Shown here: in pieces, positions 25,222 to 35,399 of the stretch
How positions within the stretch are numbered: position 1 is the stretch's first letter
Layout of the letters: every line of letters begins with the position of its first letter
Source: Ignelater luminosus
Lineage: Eukaryota > Arthropoda > Insecta > Coleoptera > Elateridae
Direction: 5' to 3'
Length of the DNA stretch: 64,000 bases
Assembly (NCBI GenBank): GCA_011009095.1
Contig: VTPC01090589.1
Location: 799,053 to 863,052 of the forward strand
Made by a program: the position numbers and the translations under genes
The notes under the pieces: generated by a model
Database searches by the model: none
What the model saw: the letters and a program-made list of their open reading frames with translations, nothing else
Told to the model about the DNA's origin: nothing

Positions 25222-25725
25222 TTGACACATTTTTTTATAAAAACAAAAATAAATTGTGTAGTTTTTGTTAGCTTTAGTTTGCTAGTAGTACTTACAAATG
25301 TCAAAGTTGAAGTAAATAAAAGTTCAGCAGAAAAAATAAGCGTTAATAGATTTAGTTTGATTGAGAGGATGGGTGGTAGGAAAAAGTTGCGAGTTTGCAA
25401 GGTTAGAGGATTCTTAACGCAATCCCTAATAGTCAAGATTCGATCATTTTTTGCCAGAAGTATTTTCACCTATATTTTGGTTAATAAACACATACATTCC
25501 ACACTCTTAAAACTGTCCACTTTAGTATCAAAGAAATTCGTGAAAAAATTTAAACTCAATGGACGACATTTTGCCTTCGATAATAACTTTCTTCTTGCTA
25601 CCTTTACTATCTTCTACCTTTTTCGCAATATCTTGTTTAGAACCCATTCACATTGCATATACTCTGAGAACTACCAATTTGCAATTTTGCAAAGAGTCGG
25701 AGTAAACTCCCAAATACTCCGTTGA
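25222..25725 (+). CDS. Orphan ORF, 167 aa, unknown
   Basis: Uninterrupted frame of 167 codons in AT-rich DNA outside any recognised transposon, ending 13 bp before mariner D begins. The N-terminus contains a hydrophobic run (about residues 11-25, CVVFVSFSLLVVLTN) that could act as a signal peptide or membrane anchor. The middle is Lys/Arg-rich (RMGGRKKLRV), and a second hydrophobic/aromatic stretch lies near residues 125-135. No motif or family recognised. No splice or promoter evidence. An 83-codon frame overlaps it on the other strand. It may be chance, a transposon fragment of an unknown family, or a lineage-specific gene. Confidence 0.2.
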   Translation: MTHFFIKTKINCVVFVSFSLLVVLTNVKVEVNKSSAEKISVNRFSLIERMGGRKKLRVCKVRGFLTQSLIVKIRSFFARSIFTYILVNKHIHSTLLKLSTLVSKKFVKKFKLNGRHFAFDNNFLLATFTIFYLFRNILFRTHSHCIYSENYQFAILQRVGVNSQILR

Positions 25726-25738
25726 AATATTGGGAGTA

Positions 25739-27025
25739 CAAATTAGTTCGGACCGGTTTTTTGCTGTCAAAAATGCATTTATTTTAAAACAAAATAAAAG
25801 GACAGATTATTCAAAGTATTGTTCATCGCTGATTACGACTTTTCCCAGCTCTCAGGCAATTTTCGAATTCCCCCTCGAAAAAATGTCTCGTCTTCTGAGG
25901 TGATCCAAGTCTCGAGCCAATTTTCGATATCTGCGGAAGAAGTGAACCGGTGACCTGCCAAATCGTTCTGCATCCGTCGGAACAACCAGTAATCAGAAGG
26001 AGCAATGTCCAGAAAATACGACGGGTGCGGTAAAATATCCCACTTCAGCGTTTCCAAATATGTTTTTACGACTTTTGTGACATGAGGCCGAGCGTTGTCA
26101 TGCAGAAGAATAACTTTGTCATGTCTTTGCTCGTATTCCGACCGTTTTTCTAGTAATGAGCGGCTCAAACGAATCAATTGTAGCCTATACCGATCGCCCG
26201 TAATGGATTCACCAGGTTGTAGCAGCTCATAATATACAACACCCTTTTGGTCCCACCAGATACACAGCATGACTTTCGAACCATGAATATTCGGTTTTGG
26301 TGTTGATGTTGAGGTCGATTGCAACGATTGACCGGGCATAGCGTAGTATTTTTTCTTCTTGGGGTTACCGTAGAATATTCATTTCTCATCTCCAGTCACT
26401 ATCCGATGTAAAAAACCCTTTCTTTTTTGCCTTTCAATCAGCTGCTCCCAAGAGAAAAATCGCCTTTTAACGTCTCTCGTTTCAGTTCATGAAGAACCCA
26501 ATTGTCTTGCTTTTGAATAATTCCTATTGATTTCACTGGTACAGAAACTGCTTGTTGAGTAACTCCCAAAGTATCTGCAAACTCCTCTTGCGTTTGAGTT
26601 GGGTCTTCATCGAGTAATGCCCTCAATTTTTTTGGCTGTCCAGAGCGAGGTTTGTCTTCAACGCTGAAATCACCATTCTTGAAACGTCGAAACCATTCCC
26701 TACATGATTTATCAGTTGGAGCAGTGTCACCATAAACTTCCACAAGTATTCGACGAGTTTCAACTGCACTTTTCTGCCAATTAAAACAGAAAACTAAAAC
26801 CTCCTGCAAATGCTGCTTAGTTAACACAAAATTCGACATATTCAACACAGTAAAAAACAAGTTTTTTTTATGAAACTCAAAGCGATATAAACTTAATTTA
26901 ATTGACAGATGTCTAACTTCTCTAAAACAACCGAAATCAGCTGTCACTATTAAATACTCATCACAACCAGTGTGCTATCTTTTGAAAAACAAACCGATAT
27001 TATTTACTACCTTTGAATCATCCTG
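25739..27025 (-). mobile_element. Mariner D, near full length (about 1287 bp)
   Basis: Bounds were set from TA dinucleotides at 25737-25738 and 27026-27027. The adjoining weakly similar termini are CAAATTAGTTCGGA at left and CAGGATGATTCAAA at right (reverse-complemented), with most differences being A/G transitions. The resulting 1287 bp equals a typical complete mariner. The TIRs are much more diverged than those of mariners C, E and F, so exact ends are less certain. Confidence 0.75.
25833..26839 (-). pseudogene. Mariner D transposase (cecropia/mauritiana-like), one frameshift and one nonsense
   Basis: Start at 26839 (MSNFVLTKQHLQEVLVF). Helix-turn-helix region with YGDTAPTDKSCREWFRRFKNG and a KPRSGQPK linker, then a second helix-turn-helix to about residue 110. 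A frameshift near 26470 moves the reading to RRFFSWEQLIERQKRKGFLHRIVTGDEK. This contains the first catalytic Asp but is followed by TGA where Trp is expected. After the stop the frame is open to 25833, with LLHDNARPHV (second Asp), and DIAPSDY (third Asp) 34 residues on. It ends in GIRKLPESWEKS. HDNARPHV and SDYWLFRRM are features of the cecropia/mauritiana group. Two lesions separate it from an open frame. Confidence 0.88.
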
Positions 27026-28059
27026 TACAGAAAAAATACTTTGGTGAAGTACAGAAAACTTTTAATAATGTTAGTTGTGATAAATCAGAAATCACTCAAG
27101 CATTTCAGAATTGAAGTTCTCATGTTTATCTAAAAGAACTTTGCTAAATCAGTCTTCAACTGGAAAGATACTTTTTATAAAAATCTAATTTCATGCAAAA
27201 CACTGAAGATAATGAAATATTCTACACTGCAAAAAGAGCCAAGAGAAGAATGATAGGAGCAATCATATATGGTTGTGGAATGATAAAACCATTAACAAGT
27301 GTAAAAGTGCAGAAGAACGATAATAGGCAATTTAGTTGTAGGCCAAAACTTAGACTTTTTTTACCAATCCTTTGCATATCCTTAACTACCTTCACCCACT
27401 ATATCTTTCTGTTTTTTCTGCCCAAACTCTGCTCTTTCCACATTTATGTATTCCACTTGTTATAGCAGTCCGTCAAGGCACTTGTTAAAACATTTAGCAC
27501 ACCAGTTTAGTTTGGACAAATTGAACCCAACTATATGGTCTTTGTCCTGGCGATAACCACAGCTACAATTCGCCTTTTGCGTATGTAAACCTATACATCT
27601 AGTTACAACTACTTATTTTGGCAAGTACAGTTACAAAAAAGTATTTTATCAAAATCAGTGTGTTCTTTTTTTCTGACATGACCTATTGTCAATCTCAGTA
27701 TGGTTAGAGAATCAAGACTTATTTTATAAATAAAAAATCAATAATACAATTCTTGTGCCAAAGTGTATCTAAAGATAGACACTTTATGAATCGCACTTTA
27801 CTGGCTATAACTAAAAACTGCAGCGATACAAAACGCAAACTTTTGAAGATTACAATAGATGCTCTCTTCCCCTAAGAAATACAAACTAAAACTAAATGTT
27901 GCTTTAATTTCTGTTTGACCATTGTTGAATTTTAAAAATTAAACAGATTCCATTTAACGATCTTTCAAGAATCTCATTTCAAATAATAAAGAATTTAATT
28001 TACACGATACATCCACATTTTCTTTTCAAAACATTTGTGAATCTCCAATATGTTCAATT
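27026..28059. other. AT-rich stretch, no gene recognised
   Basis: A 90-codon frame at 27193-27465 matches no known family. The rest has stops in all frames. Confidence 0.5.
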
Positions 28060-29270
28060 TTGGAATTGATCATTTCATTCCAAAATCAAACAGGAACTTG
28101 TTGGAGCATTTTTGGGTTTTGAAGTTCCCAGGGTCATTGTTATGTCCTTGAATGGTAGGCGTACTGTGTATGTTCCATCTAGGTTTCTTTGTGTTGTTTG
28201 ACTGTGGAATTCTTCACAAGCCTTTTCTTCCTCTGTTAACTCTCATGGTTGATAGACTTTCTCCAGTTCCCAGAACTTTGTTAATTGGTTATCTTCGTTG
28301 ATACATTAGATCATACTGACGATGTGGATGTTGCTATTTGCTTTTTGAGCTGCTCCTTGCAAACTCCAACCGAATTCTGTGTTTTGACACATTATTTCAT
28401 TTTTGCTTTTGTGTAGACCAGTCAGCGTGATTGTGCTGATGTCCTTTAAGCTTAGTATTATGTCTATTGGTCAGGGTTTTGCAAATGTAGGATTGGCTAA
28501 TATGCGATTGTTTCATTCATCCATATTGTTTTCTAGCGCCTTCCTAGGTAATGCGTGAGTAGTTTTGTTAAGACGAGTAGTGTTGTGTTGATTATTCCCC
28601 AGTTCCGATGTTTTTGCCTTGACCTTGTTTCTTGGTAGGCCGAGTAGTTGAGCTGCTTGCTGTGAGTGCCCTCAAGATTTCGTAGGTGCCATCTGTTCTC
28701 TTTGTTCGAATTAATGCTGTGGAAATAATACACCGCCTTCTTGTCGTGCGACATTGTTGCTCACTTCCTGGGATGAGCGTTCTCTTAGTCAACTCGCTTG
28801 CTGCCTGTTGATCTCTATGGGGAACGGTGCAAAAGGGTCTTGACTATTGCAATGCTTGCAGCATGGCTTTTTGTTTTCTTCGATCGCTGTTGATTTTGAT
28901 TCTCCCATTGCTTCTAAGAATTGAAATTTTTTTGAATTTTATTAAATACTCGTAGTTTTGGACTTCGTGGGAGTTTTCTAATGACTGCTCATCTAGCCGG
29001 TTGGTTTCGGTGTCCCCTTTCCTGATGATTATGCGTGCTACAAATGGACCCCAAGATGTGATGTCGATGGTTGGATTCGTGATTGCTTCAAGACATTCTG
29101 TATTGGTGTCGTGCAGTCGCTTATTTTCTTAGATGATTCTTGTTGGGTGGGTGAGAAGTTCAGGATCTTGTCTGGATTACTCGGCTCGGTTCTACATGCA
29201 CAGCTTGGGACATATATAATGCGCAGCCCTAAAACGGAATAAAATGTAGTGGTTATGCAACACATGTAGC
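28060..29270 (-). pseudogene. BEL/Pao retrotransposon fragment: Gag end, protease, start of RT
   Basis: Minus-strand relic. From about 29270 down to 28900 it carries a Gag segment (CLEAITNPTIDITSWG.., SLENSHEV-like and KFLEAMGESKST text in alternating frames), followed by CCKHCNSQDPFAPF. Next comes the protease region: TALIRTKRTDGTYEILRAL (28792-28640), then in another frame QQAAQLLGLPRNKVKAKTSE and LANPTFAKP. The end of protease and start of RT reads QNTEFGWSLQGAAQKANSNI, then NEDNQLTKFWELEKV, ACEEFHSQTTQRNLDGTYTVRLPFKD and TLGTSKP, which is diagnostic for BEL/Pao. The catalytic Asp-Ser-Gly of the protease should fall exactly at the frame break near 28650 and is missing. No LTRs found; RT proper and integrase absent. 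Confidence 0.8.
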
Positions 29271-29324
29271 AGCTTTAGGTACTTTTAAGCACAGAAAAGC
29301 TCACTCTCCACGAATTACTTCACT

Positions 29325-29425
29325 TTTCTTTGTAGGCCAGTGGTAAACACCTTTGAATAACGACCGACCGTACGACATAGCTTAGGTTCAAATCCCACAT
29401 CGGACAGTATTTTGTTATTTATTTC
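29325..29425 (+). repeat. tRNA-like SINE head candidate
   Basis: Contains an A-box-like GTAGGCCAGTGGTAAACA at 29332 and, about 50 bp later, a B-box-like GGTTCAAATCC at 29389. This is the RNA polymerase III promoter layout of tRNA-derived SINEs. No cloverleaf could be drawn convincingly, and the downstream AT-rich tail (from 29408) would fit a SINE body. It lies directly upstream of the minus-strand BEL/Pao fragment. Confidence 0.4.
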
Positions 29426-32400
29426 TTTTGTGAATAAAAATTACCGTACTATTGATCTAAAGTTTATTTGTTGGTGTCAGTGTTTATAGCTTTTTTTTTA
29501 AAAAAATGTGATGATGTATATCGCACATGCATGGAAGTTTCATAATTTTTTATAGTATGTATTGATAACATATTAGTTACAGTGTAATATTATATTTACA
29601 TGGCAATAATAACAAACAATTTTATTTGGTTAAGACATCAGTTTTTTATTTTTGTAAAATGTAACAGATCATGTTCAAAAAAATGCTTTAAAAAAGTTAT
29701 CATAATTTTTTGTAGCATGTATCTATAGCATATTTCACTGTAAGATTATGTTTTCCAACACCGGTCATGCTTTGTTGTCGTTTGTCTATACAAATGGATT
29801 AACTCAAAAACCCTGAATAAAGATAGTAAATTTATTTGTTAGTAAAACCCTTAATAATGCATACACTTCCTGTGGTGACGACAGGGAATAGTGTAAAGAA
29901 TTCTGTGAAAGATGGGAGAATGTGTTCAAAACCGTGAATTAAAGAATTCCCCGAAAATCTAGAGATTAGATATCAGGGTCGGCGGAAGGCATATGGTGAA
30001 TATGGAGCACTTTTATTATTTTTATTATAATTCTACTTGGATGTTATAAAATAAATATTATCCACAATATTACAAATTCAACAATTTTAAGATCTTTTAA
30101 CGTTTGGCAAAAGAAAGACAGTTTAACATAGAATATTTCTGCTTATTTGATTCTGATATCATTGAATAGCTTGTTTTAAAAACTATTTGTTTTAGATTTT
30201 TAAATAAAAATTAATCTTTCTTGAAAAAAATAGCGATTTAGATATTAAATATACAATTAATAATGGAGAGCAAAACAAAAGAATGGCGCTTATTGATTAA
30301 ACTTACTGGGAAATATAAAATACCCGACTATACATTTAATAGACTCTTTAGATAGATAATTTTATTTCCTAAGTTTAGTACCGTAAAAACTTTTCTTAAA
30401 AGCATAGACAAATCGATAAAAATTGAGTTTCATGGCTTACTAGACAAGACAGAACTTCTAAACACTTCGTATAAGTATCTGAAGTTACCGTTTAATACAT
30501 TTCCGCTCTTTTGTAGGAAATAAATTTGAACACTTATCGATCTGTCTCTGTTTTAGTGAATTTTTCAAATAAAGAGTTACCGATACAAAGAATTATAAAT
30601 ATTTAAAATCACTTACTTAACAATGAAAAATGTTTTATAATCTAATGTCATTTGAAAACATAAAAATGACTATATAACACACTAGAGACTAGATCATTAA
30701 ACAGCGTTTGGTCAAAATCAAGTAGGCGTTTCATTAAACAAAAGTCATTAGTTATCTCAAAAATATTTCTGTCTAATTATTCGATGATGGATTTTTAAAA
30801 AATTAAAGATTTTTGTTTCTAGAAAGCCATAGATGTTTTAAAAAGACAAAAAAGTTAATAAAATAATCCTTAAAGTAAGGTTTTTTATTATTTGAACTAC
30901 TTCGTTTTTCCAAGGTTTATGGTTTATGAGAACCCTTCAGTATAGCAGATTTAATAAAGGACAGTCTCTATATTTAGAACGAGACGTTGCTTTTTCTTTA
31001 TATCTTGTAAGAAATTTTTGTTAAATAATGACAAACGAGTTGTGGGCAACAACAACTGTAATCCTGTCTTCTTATATAAAGTCTCATATTACCAAAAAAA
31101 ATGAATGACAAATTTTTGTCCTCTTAAATAATTTGGAAAGAAATATCTCCATGACTATCGGTTAGCTAATGTCAGTTTTCATTTTGTTATCTTTAAGATT
31201 TAGATATTTTTAGAATTTTTTTATCCTGGTATTTGTTTTTTCTCTTTTATAATATATTTGTTTACATTTGCAAAATATTTTTGAAATAAATTATATTTAG
31301 TCATTTATGTTTTCTTATTCGTTCAAAATCATTTCTACATACAAATCCAGTCTCTTTAAAGAAAACACGTCCCTTTACACATGTATGCGGATACCAACAA
31401 AGCCATCCCTTTATAGAATTCCATTTGTACTTCTCGTCTTACTGTGCTTGGCAGCACCGTTGTTGCCATACCGCATTCAAATTGTAATTGTTAACTAGGT
31501 ACCTTCCTTTATTATATCAGTTTCTCTGACAACGTGGATAATTTAATTCCGATACTTATTCCACCGGAGTGTAGTAATAGTAAGGCATTTTGTCATTTAA
31601 GGATTTAACTCTGTAAGTGTTTTATGTATTTAAGTTAATTAAAGCTTTTGTAAAAAAAATATAAAGTAGCGCAGGTCTAGATTTTGCATCTAATAAATAT
31701 AATTTAATATTGCATATTAAAAGCACTATTAGAATGGAAATTATTTGATGAAAATAGGGAATGCTTAATTAATGAATGAATAATGGCATACCAGTGTGCA
31801 TCTCTGCTGTACTGCATTGTTTAAATACTAGGGGTGAAAACTATAATGAACTTCAACAAAGCAACAGAAAATTAAGAACAAAATAATTTAATGATTTACA
31901 ATAAAATCTTGATTTCATTACGTATTATGCTTTACAATTCTCTCTATCTTTAATATAATATCTTGGCATTTTTGAAAATAAATATATCAATATAGCGAAC
32001 TATATGTATATTGTTGTTGTTGCTTAATTCTTTTTTTTTGCTATTAAGCCAACCATGACTTGCCTTAAAAAAAATCTAAATAAATTTTACATAGTACGTT
32101 GCTGTATTCTCTAGTAATGATTCTTTCAACAGTAAAAGAATATGACAGCTCTTTCGAGAAAATAAAAATCTTTGAATTTTTGCTTATAATATAAAAACAA
32201 AAGAAGATCGCTAAAATTTGTTTTCACCAAAAAATTTGCCTTAAAAAACTTTTACAATACAGTCTAAATTCTACGGCTCTACCTCCAATAGTACTCGAGC
32301 CGCTTTAGCAATAAATCGAAAAGGGACATACTGTACAAAAGTATGTAATTAATTAATTATTTAAAAAATACAAAGTCAATTAAATTAGAAAGAAAGTTGA

Positions 32401-33235
32401 TTATCTTGGAATTCAATTTATTGATGTTTTTGTTTTTTTGTTAGCAAAACCTACGGTTTACCGATTCTCTATACGCAAATTAGTTAAGCAACAAATAAAA
32501 ATAGGAAAAAAAAACGACAAAGGCAAAGTTTCAGAAAATAAGTACAAAGTATAATCGCCTGCTTACATTTTAGACCTACTTGGTTTTCGTATTACTGAAT
32601 AGCATACAATCAGTGTACGTCTTAGAATGCTATGAGTAACCATGACATTAAAAATAAGAAAATAATTGGTGTTTGACAAATTAATTCTGTTTGCTATGGA
32701 ACAGTTGTTGAAACAAAAGAACCAGAATTGCCATTCCAATTAAATTCTCATCTCGTAAAACAGAAGAATGGCTATGTAAATGTATGCTATTTATCAATAT
32801 AAAAACCAGCTAGGAGTTCCATTTAAAAAGGGAAAACAAAAGACGACATCAAAAATATCTTTTTTGTATTCCCTGCTAAATTCTTTAAACATCTCCTTGC
32901 CGTTCATTTATAGATTTATTTGCTAATGAGTTAAATCGGTCATCGGGTATTTAAATGTGTAAAGTTCAAACCAAATCATTCAATTTGGTAGAAAGTTATT
33001 AGAGAAAATGTGGTTCTCTTGACATCGTCTTTGAGTTGACAAAAAAACTTATATCAATTGATACTACCACAAAAAGATAAAAGTTTAGATACACCATGTA
33101 TATCGGAAACGAATAGTGGTAGTGGTAAAGAAAAAGATTTCAAATGATATAGCATTTCAAAATAAAATTTTGGATGTTAGTAGTGGTAATGGTGTGGCGG
33201 TGCGGCAAAATCTAACCTGTGTCTGGGTATAGTTA
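29426..33235. other. AT-rich stretch, no gene recognised
   Basis: Nearly 4 kb of AT-rich DNA with no recognised coding, RNA or transposon signal on either strand. Short frames (for example 31307-31498) have no family match. Confidence 0.5.
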
Positions 33236-33420
33236 TCTGATTTAAGAAGGTTAATAGAGAGCAAAAACCAAATGTCTGCTACCACAGGTGGCACGATGAA
33301 GGATAAAGCCAAACTGTATGCTTATTGGAAGGTGAGATCCCATCCGCGTTACTGTATAGCTGACCTAAGAAGGTTAATGGAGGCTAAAACAGGACCATTT
33401 CCTAAACTACGAGATGGTTG
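33236..33420 (+). repeat. Two copies of a dispersed short repeat
   Basis: Two related units lie about 110 bp apart. Unit 1 (33236-33275) has TTTAAGAAGGTTAATAGAGA; unit 2 (33339-33416) has CCTAAGAAGGTTAATGGAGG preceded by CATCCGCGTTACTGTATAGC. A third copy occurs at 46871-46957, where the shared text also includes a CGCGTTA segment upstream and CTACGAGATG/CTATGAGATG downstream. GC content is higher than the surroundings. Possibly part of an unrecognised retroelement. Confidence 0.6.
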
Positions 33421-35399
33421 ATCCCTCCTCCAAGAGAATTAAAGAAGAGGAGTGCTTTAGTACGACCAAGTTAAGCCGCGAAGCAGTGAAGAAGAGTCTA
33501 AAGATATAAAAGTAAGCAAAGAGAACTTTTGGTCAATATATCAAGAACTACAACAAACTACAGCTTTATCCAATCTTATCAAGAGTCAAAATCCATAAGG
33601 ATTGTGCAAGGTCCTTTGTGAGGGTATTGTTCTAATTATTTAAACTTAGAATTCTTTGCCACAGTTTGATTTATGGAAAAGTTTTGATAAAAACACGTCG
33701 ATTTATTGCTTATATTTGATGAGAAGTCTGCATATTCAATTATAACAAAAACAGATTCCTGAAAAGACTTAAAAGGAAGATGTGTATCTGAAAAGGAAAA
33801 GTTGAAAGTGTTAAATATCAATGATACTTAACCTATAAATCAGCTTCCAAAAATATAATTTTTTTAACTTTCAAAATGATAGAACTTGGTCGACATTCCA
33901 AAAGGATCTCGAAATATGACAAAAAAAAGAAACAAAACTTGGTATTTTAAAGTTTAGCTAATAAGCTCAAAACGATGATCAAAACTCTCATTTTCTTAGA
34001 TTTGAAATTTTTGTTTGAACTAAACTCTACAGAACGTAAAAGATTATTGAGAATTGCACAACATTCCAAGTAACTTTTATTACATTCTACACCTTTGAAC
34101 ATCTTGAATGCTACCACGCTGATCTTCTATTGGCATTAGCTACGTTGGTTCAAACGGTAAAAACTTAGATCAAACAAATCTTTGCTTTTGATAAGATCTA
34201 AAGTTTGACAGTAGTGACTATCGACTGACAACTCCGTTTTTCCGAGGCATTCCTTCAACTTCATTCTTAAACTTGCTACAACATACATATCGATGCCATA
34301 AAAAAAACCAAAACATGATGAAGATTATCAGTTGATACCTTGTACAGATCTTGGTACAATATAGTAAGTATCAAAGCTACGAAAACAAATAGAAAACAAC
34401 CTGTTCAATTAAATTAGAATAGTATGGCATTAAATCATAACTTCATTTTTAAACAAAATTATCATAGCCCTAAATGGTTTTCTCAGCAAAGGAGACTCAT
34501 ATTTTTGCAACACTCAAAAGAAACTCTTTTTCTTTCAGAAAACCACCCATTTATGACAAATACAAACCCATACAAGAAGAAAGATAGTAAGAAAATACAA
34601 CCTTGTGTTAGGCCAAATTCAGATGTAGTAAACGGAGATGATATCGAGCTTATTAAATTAACCTTTATCGAATCAGATTAAAAACAATCGATAGCTTAAA
34701 GTGTTCTTTGCAACCCAGTAAAAATAAGTACATGCAGCGTCTGTGAAAACTTCGTCAATACAAAAAGTTACTCTTTCAAAGAAGTCTTGCTTCCAAACAA
34801 ATGACAAACTGTATTCTCAGAATGGCTTCATCGTATACAGGGTGTGTATAAACCGATCAAAATCATTTTCTTAAATACAGAGTGTAGGGAATGCTACCGA
34901 AAAAATGATAAGGTAACTTCTTTTTGACTAGATAAGTATCTTTTCTAAAGGAACCTATGAGTCAATTCGTCTTGGTTAAGCAGTTATTGGTTTTTAATGT
35001 TGCGTGCAGACACTTTAACTTTTGGTTTTGCCAAGCAATTTTCCACACACGCGATATATTAAGAGTAACAAACAACTGCATAGCACTGTTAGATTTTGAC
35101 TGTGTCATGCTAATAGGTTTGCGTCGAGAGCAGTCTTAGAGCAGTGTCGGTGTTTGATCTGCATCGTTGCATTTATTGTGTGTACATACGGTTTGGTGCA
35201 GTACTTAGAAAATATTTGGTGAAATTTTGCATACTGTAGTGGTAGTATAGTAAGGTAACGCTAGAGTGCGCGTGTTATAATGTTTGGCCCAGTTCAGTAC
35301 TAGAACTGGTGTTTTGAAATAATCTTGAAAACGAAATAGGGAGTGGGTAAATTCCAAATACCCCCTTAGGGAAGTTATTAGAACCAACAATATTGAACA
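33421..35399. other. AT-rich stretch, no gene recognised
   Basis: No family match. A TACAGGGTGTGTATAAA motif at about 34837 resembles one end of a Tc1/mariner-type MITE, but no partner terminus was found. Confidence 0.45.

Noticed and set aside
34837-34900. TACAGGGTGTGTATAAA as a MITE terminus
   Set aside because: No matching inverted partner or TA-flanked counterpart within reach; recorded only as a lone end.
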